64,000 bases of DNA. It comes from Rhabdophis nuchalis. Taxonomy: Eukaryota > Chordata > Lepidosauria > Squamata > Natricidae. A program made the position numbers and the translations under genes. The notes under the pieces were generated by a model, which saw only the letters and a program-made list of their open reading frames with translations, ran no database searches and was not told the origin of the DNA. The stretch is from assembly GCA_039707465.1 (NCBI GenBank), contig CM077647.1, positions 120,694,610 through 120,758,609 of the forward strand, written 5' to 3'. Position 1 is the stretch's first letter. Every line of letters starts with the position of its first letter. Positions 48,936 through 60,191 of this stretch are shown one piece after another.

Positions 48936-49150
48936 GAGCCGTGGTTTGCCGACCACTGCCCTAGCTTGGCATGCAAAAATCAGGACTTTTAAAAAAACGC
49001 CACGGGACGCAGGGCAAATTGCTAAAAATCGGGACTATCCCACCAAAAGCGGGACATCTGGTCACCTTAATTTAGTGGTTCTCCAAACTACTCAAAAATT
49101 CTGCTACCAGTTCCCCAGAACTAGTCAGAACCTGCTGAATATCACCTCTG

Positions 49151-52100
49151 CTAGCTTTCTACCCTTTGTCCCCTGGATCTATGTCAGTTTCAGGCTAACA
49201 GGCACAGCTGTAATAAAGCAGCACCCATCTAAAAAGACTGTTAAAGAGCAGGATTATGCTGTTTACTCTAAAAATAAGAAGTCTTTCACATCATTGATAT
49301 TCCCCCTAAATTACAAGACATGGAGCTTATTTCCAGAAATAAAGGAAACTCCCTCATATAGATAATTTGCTCTCAGGTTTCAGGCAGGTCTCTTTTCCAA
49401 CTTTAGTTGCAGTGAAAAGCATAATTTCATTTGTACAAGATACTGATGTCCAATCTTTTTGTTTAATGATATATTAACGAATTTGGTATTTACTATATAT
49501 TAATCTATGTGGGACCATATTTGGAAGATTATATAGTTTTCTTACAATCTTAAAAAAAATGGTGGAAAAGATGAGAAACCAACAATGGAAAACGGTAAGG
49601 AAAACAAAAATCTGAGCACTGTGCGAGGAAATATTTGGAGTATTTTTTATTTTAATTTAGGGAAAATCATTCAAAAGAGAGTGGACAAATACAGTGAAAA
49701 TGTTCCTAGGCTCTTAATCTTATAACTTTGGTTCATGAAAATTCAAACAGAACTTTAGGGTCTATAAAATATTTCATATGACTAATAAAGGAGGATTAAG
49801 AGACTTGGTTGCCCACCTTTTATAAGGAAAGGCGAAATGTTCCATTCTGCAGGAGAATAAGATCACTGAAAAATCTCTTAATGTTATTTTTTTTGCTATT
49901 TCCCCCCAAGCATCCAGATGCAATAGTGGAGAAAACAACATTTTTGTGTTCAATTTCATTTGTGCACATGTAAAATGAGACCTAATGTAAAAATGGTGAT
50001 ATTTGGATGATTGTCAAATATTGCAAAGAATAATTGCTTAGCTCAATACTATCTTCAACTTTTGACCTCTCTCTAATTATCCTACTCATATTATAAAAAC
50101 GATAAGATGTTGAATTTCTTTCATGTAGTATTTGAAGCCTTGGGGCAGTTTTAATTAAGCGTAGAACATTTTAAATTTGTAATGTGCTCTTTTATTTACC
50201 TAATTTAAATATCTTCTAAAGCATACTCTCTTGGTTTAAAACACAGAACCTAGAACATCCTAGATTTTTCATCAATAAAAGAATGAAAGGTGGAAGAAGA
50301 AAGTCTAATTTAACTAATTATAAGAATATCTGCTCCTTTTGTGAAAAGGTCCTTCCAGATTCAGTTTTCACTCTTTTGAGGTTGATTCCTGGGATCTCTA
50401 ACATATGTGAGTATTCAGGGGATCCCCAAGTCCTTCCACGACATAGGGCCCTCTCCCTGTTAATGAGTAAAAACCGGTGGCATCTAAGTACAGAAATTGA
50501 AATTGGAGTAGTACCCTTAGGATAGTTTCCCCATACTTCCAGCTGTATAACTTTAATTCCCAGAATCCTGCTGCTGCTGAGAATTCTGGGAGTTGATGCC
50601 CACAGTTTCCTGTCTCTTAAGTGCTAGTTGCTTTTTGTGGCAATGACTGCCCATTGCCTAACATTAGGCTGAGTTTCTCTCCACGATATAACCCCCCCCC
50701 CCAAACCTTTATTACAGATGGACAAATCTGTGCACCATGCTTTATTTCTATGTCTTCTTTCCCAGTCATCCATCCCATTTCAGTTGGATTTTTAAAAAAT
50801 GCACAAAATATATGTTTGAATTTGGGCAGCTCTCCTCTTTATATACTTACCAATATATTTTGCTAAACATTTCCCCTGATTACAGAACATTTTTTTGCCT
50901 ATTCTTTTCAGTCATTTTTTGTTTCCTCCCCCAGACTTTTACCTTTTGTGGCAATGGGTTCTTAATGTATATTATGTGCCAACCATTGGATTAAACTTTT
51001 TGAGGTAATGCAAAGAAGATAATTTTTCAAAAAATTGGGCAAATAAGTTGGAGTTATTTTATTTTCATTTATTTTCACTATTCAGATTTCCTCCTTTTCT
51101 TCTTTAGTTGTTTAATGGTGATATTATATTGTCATCTTAATCCAGTCATGTACATATATACTTTTTTTTTTAATTAGCAAGGATGATTAGTTCTGATGAC
51201 ATAATACTGCCAGTACTTTTTGGAACGCAAACTGCAGAGTGCTGAACGCCTTCTCCTAAAAGATTTTAGTTAAGCATTACGGAAGTAGAAGACTATTGTT
51301 CTTTTTAAAAAAGCCTTTGAACTATTCCATCTTGACTCTCTTTTATCCTCTTATTGATAGGCAGTGGGCTATCATACTCTCATTGCTAGTACATTTGTTG
51401 CTCCATACAAATGGTTATTACTTGGGGTCCATTGTATTAATTTAGAATATAATGGCATTTTTGACTATCATGAATAAAAAACCATACAGTAAAGTAATTC
51501 AATAGAGTAAATCCTGTTCATTACTCTTATCTATGTTTTCCCTTCTGTTCCTCTTGGACTATAGAAGTTTTCATGTTATTCTTATTTATACTGCATTTCT
51601 ACGTTAAATCCTTTCAAGGATATTTGGAAGCCTCCCACATAGCAGTGCTAAGGTAAGAAAACTATGTTTACCTGCAGGGCATTGTCATTCCTCTCCCCAT
51701 CTCTGTAAAAGATAGTCCCCTAAAATGTAAAGGATGGGAGAGACTGCATGCTCTCCAGATGTTTTAAAAGGACCTGGGATCTTACAAGCTGCCCATCATC
51801 GGAAAGACTTTTTGTTGGAAGACTTCTGGCACTTGTCTTTTTCCTTCCTTGTCCCTGAAAGCCTGAGATCTGGCTTGTGTAAGAGGGAATCTGTCAACCT
51901 TTGGACAGACCGGCCCCAGCGGGGCCTGAAGGGAGACCAACCAAGTGAGGAGCATCCGTCTAGCCGCACTTAAACTCATTCCTCTCCTATCCCCTTAGGC
52001 CCAGCCCACCTCGGCTCTTCAAGAAAAACGAAAAACAAAGTCAGTAAAATTATCACTGTTAAGAAAGCCTGCTTGTTTCTAGTTATTTGGGGAATAGTTA

Positions 52101-54400
52101 TTGCATGTCAGAACTACACATTCCACAGGAACAACCCTGTGCCATATTCACACCTTACAAAACATTTATATCTTACTAAACAGTTGATGGAAAATCCAAA
52201 TTTTCTTGAACATTCAATCATGGGAAGAAACTTGTTGCATCACAGCAATATTTATGCAGTTTTGAGAATTCAGGAACTTTTGCTGGTTTGCTGCACTTTT
52301 TTCTTACATAGTTTAAAATATTTCAACAGATTTGTTAGAATGTCTTTTACATGGAGTTTATACTATGTATAATGGTCATATGGACATATGTTGATAAAGC
52401 AGAATAAGAAGGGAACTACAGAACTTTGTTCTGTTTTACCTTTTTCCAAACAGGTATTTGAAGCAGATAATTTTACTCATGACAGGGAAAAACAGGATAT
52501 TTTTCTCTTCTGATATTAATAGAAATAAATCTGGATATTGTAAAGATGCCCTCAACATGAGCTTGCTTCCTGATGATTATGAGGATTGCATTTGGATTGC
52601 TTTCTTGATAATAAGAAGTAGTAGTTTGCAGCACTCTCTTCTAGTCTGTAGGATTATCTAGTGATCCCTCATCTAAGTACCATCCAAGCTGCAAGATCGC
52701 TTAGTTCCCAAACCAAGCCAAGGTTCAACCGGTGCTTCTGCCTGCTGAGAAACAGGATTGAAGAATTTTGCTCAGTGGAAAGTAGTTGTTGGCAACTGTT
52801 CTTCAAGAATGGACTATGCTGGACCAGAGGGAAGAGTGGGACATATTACATGTCAAATCACATTTGACATATTTAAAACTAACATAGGAATGAGAATCCT
52901 GCTGTTATATTTAAGAAATGAAAAACTTCTGAAAAGCAGAGAAGGTGAGAAGAAGGAGCATGGAAGCTTGTAGTTGGTGGATATTGAAAGGATGGTGAAG
53001 ACATGAGGGTGGCAGTTGAAGACTAGTTTGAGAAGCTCTTATTCTTGTGAAGATGGTGGAAAACCACATCCAGGGTTCTGCTGAATTCACCAGGCATCTG
53101 AAGATCACTCAGACCAAGGAATCTGTCACCTTTGCCCTCAAAAGTTAAAAAGATCTGCTAATGGCCCATGCTTTTTCTCCATCAAATACTGCTGTGGGAG
53201 ATCCTGCACAATGACCTGGGGATATATCAGACAAGCCTTAAGTGATTGTCTCCGTCTCTCTTTATCCTGTTTACAATACAATAGCTTTTTCTCAAACAGA
53301 ACATTCCCTCCACACCACCGCTTCCAAACCTACCCCTCCACACTCCTGGCTGTTGTCAGCTATTTGAGCCAAATGACTGGTCCCAGATTTTCTGTGATAT
53401 GTATGGGTTTCTGCACCTGGACTAAACAAACAAATAAGTTCAGTTTGCAAAAATCAGAACACAAGCATCAATATCAATTAGCCTTTTTCACTGGGAGAGC
53501 AAAGGTCTGTAATTTGAATGCTTGTTCTGAAGATTCACAGAGATGAGTGAGCTGAGTTGACCACCCAGCTACTGTTCTGTCATTGAATTATTATAGATTA
53601 AGTATAGTACTAGTAATAAAGTTGCATAAAAGTTTGCTAGTGTTTTTTTGAATCTTGTTTTTATTCTGTTTTTTTTCTGGCAAAAAAAAAAGCTAAAAGT
53701 TTGGCCTGTATTTCTTTATTCATAACTCAGATGGAGGAGAATTAGAAGAGGTTGCAGCCAGGATTTGCAGATGTTGCAAAAAGAAAATTAGCAGCACAGC
53801 CAACATAATTGTTGTGAAGGAGACTGGACATTGCAGCCATCACATAGATAGATTCCTCCAGAAGGATCTGTCCCCAATTCAGGGCTTCCACTGGTGCACC
53901 CATCGTCATTATAACTGAGTCCATTCAACTTGTTTCTGGTCATCCTCTTCTTGTTGTCCCTTTGCCTTTCCCAAAGAGCTAAGTCTTCCCACAATATATC
54001 CAGAGATGATCATTTGAGCTTGCTCATTTGTGTCTCAAGTAAGAATGCTGAGTTGATTTCTTCAATATACACTTGGGCTTTGTTTTATTGTCTATCCATT
54101 GTGCTTTCATGTTTTCTCTAGCACAAAAGTTCAAAAGCATCAATATTCTTCCTTCCTTGTTTCTTCAGAATCCAAATTTTGGTTCTGTAAAATTGACTTG
54201 ATAGCATGCAATCAGAGAATCATAACAGAGAAAATCTTCCCTGCATGACAACAAGTATAAACACATCACAGTATCTGCATATTTTTCCATAAACTTTGTT
54301 GTTACTCTACCAAGCACTAGCCTATACCATATTTCTTGATCTCTAGTTCCTTAATTAATCTTAAAAGGCGGAAGTATTTACTACTTTAATATCTTAATTG
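49151..54400. other. Intergenic, no gene recognised; one MITE remnant
   Basis: Over 5 kb of AT-rich sequence with no exon of a recognisable gene. At about 50540-50605, ttccagctgtataactttaa, ttcccagaatcctgctgctg and gagaattctgggagttgatg are a worn hairpin MITE. A minus-strand stretch near 53720-53990 could belong to the RTE-like LINE remnant at 54400, but the similarity is too weak to call. Confidence 0.5.
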
Positions 54401-54760
54401 TAAATTCTAAGGCTAGTTGCTAGGCCTCCTGATGCTCATTTGGTCTTTATATTTAACTTTAGTCCAATTTTTTTCACTCTGTTCATTGACTTTCATTACT
54501 AGAACTTGCAAATCATTTGCAAATGATACCACCTGCCAGGGTTGGCTTCTTCCTCCAATTTTAAAACTACATTTTTCTTCCAATTCAGCTTCCCTCTGTA
54601 TATAAATTGAATAAATAAGGGAAGAACACACAGTCTTGTTTCACCTCTTTGCCAACTGGATGTCACTCTGTTTTGTCATGTTCCATCTGTATTGTACATA
54701 ATATTCTTTGATTTGTTTGATCCTTCCTCGCATGATCTGTTCTACAGTCAGCTTTTGGCC
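54400..54760 (-). mobile_element. Decayed RTE/BovB-like reverse transcriptase fragment
   Basis: The minus-strand translation includes REAELEEKCSFKIGGRSQ then SFANDLQVLVMKVNEQSEKN. This resembles the BovB pattern in which an AGLEE..GIKI.GR segment precedes the YADD catalytic box; here YADD is altered to FAND. Upstream, RGETRLCVLPLFIQFIYREA could be the remains of the KGVRQGC..SP.LFN.Y block. Several frameshifts and stops make it dead. The assignment is by eye only. Confidence 0.5.
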
Positions 54761-54764
54761 TCGG

Positions 54765-55081
54765 CTCTGCTGTTATATCTGAGCGTTTTCACTTCCTTGT
54801 ACCAGAAATAGAGTTAATTTAACTTCTGTGTGTCAGGTGAGGTCCATATATATAGACATTGTTTAATTGTTTGAAGACTTTTAGTAATGAGTATCTTGAG
54901 AATTCCAGCCACATTGTTTCTCTTGACTTATAAACCTGTTGCTTAGGATCTCACCAACATCAGAGACAATAAATAAATTTAAAACATATTGAATGTGACA
55001 GCACTTCAGATACTTGAATATGACTACCCCTTTACTTTCTTCTGAACATATTTTATTTATTCTTTCCTCAGAGAACTTTAT
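54765..55081. other. Intergenic, nothing recognised
   Basis: AT-rich; may continue the decayed LINE but no block is recognisable. Confidence 0.45.
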
Positions 55082-55089
55082 CTCTATAC

Positions 55090-55316
55090 CAGTGGTAGTC
55101 AACCTGGTCCCCACCACCTACTAGTGGGCGTTCCAGTTTTCATGGTGGGCGGTAGGGATTTTGTCCGATACTAAAGCACTTTCCTTTTTTTAATTTAATT
55201 GATTTCCCTACTTTATAAAATCACCATTACTGTGAAACCAGTGGGTGGTTAGAATATTTTACTATTAACAGAGATACGAAAGTGGGAAGTAGACATAAAG
55301 AGGTTGACTACCCCTG
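55090..55316. mobile_element. hAT-like MITE, CAGGGGTAGTCAACC family, perfect TSD
   Basis: The 227-bp element has an exact 8-bp duplication ctctatac at 55082-55089 and 55317-55324. Ends cagtggtagtcaacctggtc and gaggttgactacccctg are inverted. It is the best-preserved of the three copies in the window. Confidence 0.93.
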
Positions 55317-55534
55317 CTCTATACCATCACAATCTTTTTACCCTCCTCTGAACATGTTCCTGTTGACTTGTATTCTGAAATAACACCCAAACCTAACCTG
55401 CTTTCCCCCCTTTTCTTATTGGGTCAAATCTAAATAGAACAAGACTATTATTTCTCCCCAGCAAAGGCACAGCAGCCAATATAAAACAAAGGGTTTTGTT
55501 TTTTTATAAGATTTTTTAAATCCTGCTTTTAACT

Positions 55535-55660
55535 CTAGGGAGTGAACATACAAATACTCCCTCCTCCTCCTATTTTCCCCACAACAACAACCCTGTGATG
55601 CAGGCTGGCCTGGGAGACAATGACTGGCTCAGTCATCTAGCTGGTTTTTCATACCTAAAT
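55535..55660 (-). mobile_element. MIR/CORE-SINE-like repeat, copy 1
   Basis: The string ttccccacaacaacaaccct and gtgatgcaggctggcctggg, then gactggctcagtcatctagctgg, are shared with 60850-61035. The layout (cctgtgatg ... gactggc ... cagctgg) recalls widespread tetrapod SINE tails, but I cannot assign a family. Confidence 0.45.
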
Positions 55661-55688
55661 AGATAGAACTCACTGATAGAACTCATAG

Positions 55689-56014
55689 CAGTGGTGGGAT
55701 TGAAAACATTTTACTACTGATTCGGTGGGCGTGGCTTGGCTGTAGGCATGGAACGGCTTGGTGGATGTAGTTTGGTGGACGTGGCTTGGTGGGCGTGACA
55801 GGGAAAGGATACTGTAAAATCTCCATTCCCTCCCCACTCCAGGGGAAGGTTACTGCAAAATTCCCATTTCCTCCCGATCAGCTGGGACTCGGGAGGCAGA
55901 GAATAGATGGGGGCGGGGCCAGTCAGAGGTGGTGTTTACCGGTTCTCCGAACTACTCAAAATTCTCGCTACCAGTTCTCTAGAACTGCTTGGAACCTGCT
56001 GAACACCACTTCTG
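55689..56014. mobile_element. hAT-like element, CAGTGGTGGGATTCA family
   Basis: The 326-bp element is flanked by actcatag (55681-55688) and actcatat (56015-56022), an 8-bp duplication with one mismatch. It carries tandem variants of 'ggtgggcgtggcttgg' near the left end and two copies of a 'ggaaggatactgtaaaatct'-like string. It shows what the interrupted copy at 47638 looked like without its insertion. Confidence 0.9.
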
Positions 56015-56489
56015 ACTCATATTTATTTGAAATAAGATGATTTAAGGAAACAGCCCACAAAAAAATTGAAAGGGAGAGATCACCTGGCTCTTTTACTCTA
56101 TTCTGAGGTAAACTAAATCAATATATTTCCTTTTACAGAAATAAATAGTTCACGTATCTTTCAAATGATATCAGTCCTAATCATGGTTCAGCTGCAACCC
56201 TGACTCATTTTTCCATTCCATAATTTATTCCAAATCCACATGCTGGTAAATAGTCTGGGGGTAGATAAGGCACTGGATAATTCTATTTACTCCAAATGAA
56301 TCTGTCCTTCTTCCTTGGTTACCATCAAACTAGTCCGACAATACTATACATGCCTAATCCATACCAGCTGTATAAGTTTCATATCTCTCTTCTCAATATT
56401 TTCTTAGCACCAGTCTTTCTCAGTTCCTCTGCTGTCCGCACTTCAATGCCTCCTACATAAGATATAACACATATTGCCAGGTGTAAGTA

Positions 56490-56840
56490 TCTAGAAAAAG
56501 AGCACCTCAGGCTGGCAACACATCAGAAAGTGACCTCTGTCAGGTAACCTGCCTGACCTCAGAAAGCAGAAGCTCTTGGGGAAAGGATTCTGAAGATTAT
56601 CATAATTGGCACACAGGTTCACATAGAGAAAAGGCTTTTAAATATATCACCCCAGGCTGCATATGGCTTTAAAAGCAAAATCAACTATCTTAAATTGAGT
56701 CTTTAAACAAACTTGAGAGCTGCCAACGGCCTTTAGCACTGGAGCAGCATGTCCTTTGTGGTCAGTAGCAGTTAATCACGCTGGTCCCAGTGTTCTGCAT
56801 CACTTGAGGTCCCATTGTCATTATCATTTATTTGCTTTTT
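56490..56840 (-). mobile_element. Decayed L2 LINE fragment (minus strand)
   Basis: The plus strand contains atggctttaaaagcaaaatc, then 'aaattgagtctttaaacaaa' and cagtgttctgcatcacttga. This is the order found in the complement of the L2 ORF end and seen more clearly in young copies. Many changes; no readable frame. Confidence 0.5.
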
Positions 56841-57106
56841 ACACAGGGAAGGATTTCACATGATACTGTCACTATCTGTAATCTTCTTAGCCTCTTTCTT
56901 TTTCTCTTATAGCACAAAAATATCTTTTATGAAGAATAGAAAAGTAATGCAATCCCTGCCAATAAATGTCATTCGTGATTTTGCCCATTGATTAGATAGG
57001 CAAACCATGTTTACTATAATCTGGATATAGACACCCTCTGCTTCTTTTGTGTGTTAGTTGAGCAGCAATAATGTAACTTATGCCCTGTTTGCATCCTTTC
57101 CTTTTA

Positions 57107-57316
57107 GAGAAAGTGGTTGAGAAGACGATGGAGAATCAGCATCAGAGAATCATGGATTACCTGGATCATTTTCAGTCAGGATACAGGCCAAGGCATGAGG
57201 CAGGCATTGTTTGTTCTGGTAGATAACTTTAGATTCTATCTAAGATAGAAGGAGCACACACCCCCTTGGTACTACTACACCATTTTGTGGTGTTCAATAT
57301 CATAGGACACAACATC
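57107..57316 (+). mobile_element. Old L2 LINE, left half (split by two hAT insertions)
   Basis: The frame reads EKVVEKTMENQHQRIMDYLD then HFQSGYRPRHEAG, matching the L2 RT segment VE..V...L..VDYLD..QSGFRPGH. Further on, VFNIIGHNILLN corresponds to AFDTIDHGILLHRL in the young L2 at 21113. Stops and shifts show it is dead. It resumes at 59263. Confidence 0.75.
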
Positions 57317-57324
57317 CTTCTGAA

Positions 57325-57501
57325 CAGTGGTGGGTTTCAAATTTTTTTAGAACCTACTCTGTAGGTGTGGCCTATTTTGTAGGCGTGACTTGGCAGTCAT
57401 GTGACAAGGTGGGAGTGGCCACCTTTTAAAATGTGGTGAAACTCATTTAACAACGCTCTTGCTTAGCAACCAAAATTTTGGACTCAATTGTGATGATAAA
57501 T

Positions 57502-57557
<56 letters not shown>

Positions 57558-57773
57558 TCCTTCCTTCCTTCCTTCCTTCCTTCCTTCCTTCCTTCCTTCC
57601 ATCCTTCCTTCCTTCCTTCCTTCCTTTCCTTTCCTTTCCTTCCCATTGGGTCATTGGCAGCGGCGGGCCAGATTTACTTCCAGGTACGCCGGTGGAACCT
57701 CCTCTCACCGGTTCTCTAAATTTCACCAACCGGCTCTCGCGAGTAGGTGCGAGCCTGCAGAAACCCACCACTG
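57325..57773. mobile_element. hAT-like composite element, CAGTGGTGGGTTTCA family (copy 2)
   Basis: The 449-bp element has a perfect 8-bp duplication cttctgaa at 57317-57324 and 57774-57781. Terminal inverted repeats are cagtggtgggtttc and its complement. Inside are the inverted gtagtcctcgacttac-family piece, a (TTTC)n/(TTCC)n microsatellite (57503-57640), and ggttctctaaatttcaccaa. It is highly similar to 32714-33134. Confidence 0.93.
57503..57640. repeat. (TTTC)n then (TTCC)n microsatellite
   Basis: Starts immediately after gatgataaattc, as in the copy at 32714. Confidence 0.96.
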
Positions 57774-57972
57774 CTTCTGAACCATCTACAGCAGGGGTCC
57801 CCAACCCCCGGTCCGTGGACCGGTGCCGGTCTGCGGCTTCATAGGAACTGGGCCGCAGGGCTGGAAAGGAGGAGGAGGGAACAGCCCCCTAGGCAGAGGA
57901 TGGTCGAGCGCGCCTCCGCCAGCTCCTTCCAACGGCCACCGCGGCGCACTTTCCAGGGCTACCCGGAGGGGC

Positions 57973-58197
57973 CGGCATGTCAGCAGGGGAGGTTATCCCG
58001 CAGCGAGCGAACAGGCGGGTGGGCAGAGGACCTGAGCTGTGGCTACCTTAAGCGCTGCTGAAGCCATCCGGGTGCCGCACGCTCACCTCCCTTCCAGCCC
58101 TGTGTGGCGCCCAGACGGCTTCGGCGGTGCTTAAGGTAGCCACAGCTCTGCCTATTCGCTCGCTGCGGGATAACCTCTCCAGCCAACATGCCAGCCC
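57973..58197. repeat. GC-rich palindrome inside the MER1-like element
   Basis: The left arm ggcatgtcagcaggggaggt, tatcccgcagcgagcgaaca and gctgtggctaccttaagcgc is matched by the right arm gtgcttaaggtagccacagc, tattcgctcgctgcgggata and ccagccaacatgccagcccc. Spacer of about 40 bases. Confidence 0.88.
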
Positions 58198-58199
58198 CT

Positions 58200-58296
58200 C
58201 TGCTGCTTCCCGGGGGGGGGGGGGGAGGGAGAGAATGACAGAAACACAGAGAGACAGACTTAGAGAGACAGAAATAGAGAGGGAGAGAGGGAATCA

Positions 58297-58336
<40 letters not shown>

Positions 58337-58620
58337 GACAGAGATGGGTGGAGGGAGGAAAGAGAGAGAGAGAGAAAGAGACAAAAAAACAGAAAGAGAA
58401 AGAAAAATAGCAAAAGAAAGATGAATGGAGGGTGGGAGGGAGTGAAGGAAAGAAGGGGGAGGGAGGAGGAAGGGAGGGGTGAAAGAAGGAAGGAAGGAAA
58501 GGAAGGAAAGAAAGAAAGAGAAAAAGAAAGAGGGATGAAGGTTAGGAGGGAGGGAAGGAAAGAAGGGAGGAAGGGGGAGGGAGGCAATGGAAGGAAGGAA
58601 AGGAAAGGAAGAAATCTATT
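58200..58620. repeat. Purine-rich low-complexity tract with (CA)n
   Basis: A G run at 58210, gagaca repeats, (ca)n at 58300-58332, then irregular ggaa and gaaa repeats. Open frames rich in Arg/Glu/Lys are artefacts. Confidence 0.95.
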
Positions 58621-58835
58621 TTCCTATTTCCTTCCACCTCAAGCTACCTATTTGGTTAACCAGGTTAAACATCTATTTTTCTCCCAGTGGTCATTTCAAA
58701 GGAATCACATCCTCTGAGTCATTTCCTGGATTCAAACCAGCATTCCAAAGAGTCATGGGCTGCCTTTATATATAACGAGTGCCCATAAATCCATTTTTAC
58801 CATCTTCAGAAGACCAAAGACCAGCCAGAAACGGC

Positions 58836-58837
<2 letters not shown>

Positions 58838-58898
<61 letters not shown>

Positions 58899-58900
58899 AC
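58838..58900. repeat. (AAAG)n microsatellite
   Basis: A pure gaaa run abutting cttatgaccacaattgagcc. Confidence 0.97.
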
Positions 58901-59262
58901 TTATGACCACAATTGAGCCCAAAATTTTGGTTGCTAAGCAAGACCGTTACGTGAGTTTCACCACATTTCCAAGTTGGCCACGCCCACTGGGTCACATGAC
59001 AACTGAGCCACTCCCACAAAACAGGCCACACCTTTTGGCTCTCAAAAGAAATTTCAGTAGTGGTACTGTTGATATTTGGCTCTATTGACTAGTAAGTATG
59101 CCCACCACTGCCCTAGAGGGCCAAGTGAGCCGACTCCCTCCCCCTGCGTGCGCATGCACTGCCTGTCCCCCCCCCCCTCCTCTAGGCCAGCCAGTCCGCA
59201 GAATTTTTTTTAAATGAAACCGGTCCCTGGTGCAAAAAAGGTTGGGGACACCTGATCTACAG

Positions 59263-60175
59263 GGCTTTGGATTCATGTTTTACAATGGTTCTGTTCCTAT
59301 CTGAAAGTGCAATTCAGTCAGTGATCTTGGGGAAGAAATACATGAATTTATGAGAGTTCCAAGGTAGAGTCCCGTAGTTTGGAATCCATATCGTTTAACA
59401 TCCACATGAAACCACAAGAAGACGTCATCTGTCAGCTCCAGAGGAGATATCACTTCTTTATGTTGCTGGCAATCAATTATACATTCTCAAAATGGGCTGA
59501 GCCAGTGATGCTGCAGAACACTTCAATACAGAGGCAGTCAGAATCTGGTTGAGGTGAAACAAGATCATATCAAATCCTATCAAGGCAGAGATATTAGACA
59601 CCCTGGCATTTAACCTTACATTAATCCCAATTATAGTTACTCTGACAAGGGTCTTCTTCTCCTGAATGAGATGGTTGTCTTGTGGTCCTCCTGGATTTAT
59701 GATTTCTGTTTAAACAGCATGTGGAAGATGCAGCTAAAGTGGCTTTCACCAGCTTTAGCTGGTGTATCAAGTTACAACCTTACCTGGATGACACACCTTG
59801 ACTAGTAACTCAAACCTTCTTCTCAATCTTCTCAATATCTCAATTGATATATGCTGTATGTGGGAATGATTCAGAAGCTGCAGCTGGTACAAAATGTGGC
59901 AGCAAGACTATTAAGTATAATCTTTATTGTCATTGTACTTGTTTATTAGCAGGAAAAACCCAACAATACATGTATACTTTATATTAAAGTTCCTGCACTG
60001 GTTACCAGTAAGCTGCTTAGTTAATTAAAGGTTTTGGTTTCAATGGTTCATCTCCAATATAGTAGTTCTTCAGCTATTCAAGCAGCCACATGCCACCCTG
60101 CCATCTGGTCTGCTATGGAGAAATGGCCTGCTGAAAGTTCCTTTTTTAGGTGTGCAGAGAGGTTGGGTGAGATGG
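59263..60175 (+). mobile_element. Old L2 LINE, right half
   Basis: It continues the L2 frame of 57107-57316 after the two insertions. GFGFMFYNGSVPI corresponds to the LGLRGTILRWFSSYL region, KLQLVQNVAARLL (near 59875-59920) to the [10 protein letters not shown] block, and CHPAIWSAMEKWPAESSFF to a later part. Many stops; non-functional. Confidence 0.6.
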
Positions 60176-60191
60176 AAGTCTTTCTCTGAAG

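Larger units (their letters stand above)
47819..49069. mobile_element. Nested hAT-like element, TAAGGTGACCAGAT family
   Basis: This 1251-bp insertion has perfect inverted ends (taaggtgaccagat left; atctggtcacctta right). An exact 8-bp duplication of host-element sequence, atttagtg, lies at 47811-47818 and 49070-49077. Near the right end, aatcgggactatcccaccaa and agcgggacatctggtcacct are typical of a widespread vertebrate non-autonomous hAT family. The inside holds a (TTTC)n microsatellite, TCTCTG-rich DNA and a long GC-rich palindrome, and it encodes no transposase. Open frames across it are shadows of the palindrome. Confidence 0.9.
47638..49150. mobile_element. hAT-like element, CAGTGGTGGGATTCA family, split by a second element
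   Basis: The left end cagtggtgggattcaaaaat and the right end ctgctgaatatcacctctg correspond to 55689-56014. Shared internal strings are ggaaggatactgtaaaatct, ggggccagtcagaggt and aactactcaaaaattctgct. The flanking octamers ctaccctt and ctagcttt agree at 6 of 8. A different element occupies 47819-49069 within it. Confidence 0.85.
57792..59254. mobile_element. hAT-like element resembling the MER1/Charlie group, with internal repeats
   Basis: The 1463-bp element has a perfect 8-bp duplication atctacag at 57784-57791 and 59255-59262. The left end caggggtccccaacccccgg, tccgtggaccggtgccggtc and the right end accggtccctggtgcaaaaa, aggttggggacacctg recall the ends of mammalian MER1-type Charlie elements (from memory). 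It contains a GC-rich palindrome (57973-58197), purine-rich low-complexity DNA (58200-58620), an (AAAG)n microsatellite (58838-58899) and a gtagtcctcgacttac-family piece. No transposase ORF. Confidence 0.88.

Noticed and set aside
48346..49365. 339-codon plus-strand open frame in a GC-rich island-like region
   Set aside because: It crosses a microsatellite, both arms of a palindrome and the end of a hAT-like element; the mirrored minus-strand frame has the same cause. Not a gene or promoter island.
57747..58061. GC-rich, CpG-bearing stretch that could be a promoter of a downstream gene
   Set aside because: It lies wholly inside a transposon bounded by an exact 8-bp duplication (57784-57791 and 59255-59262) and folds into an internal palindrome.
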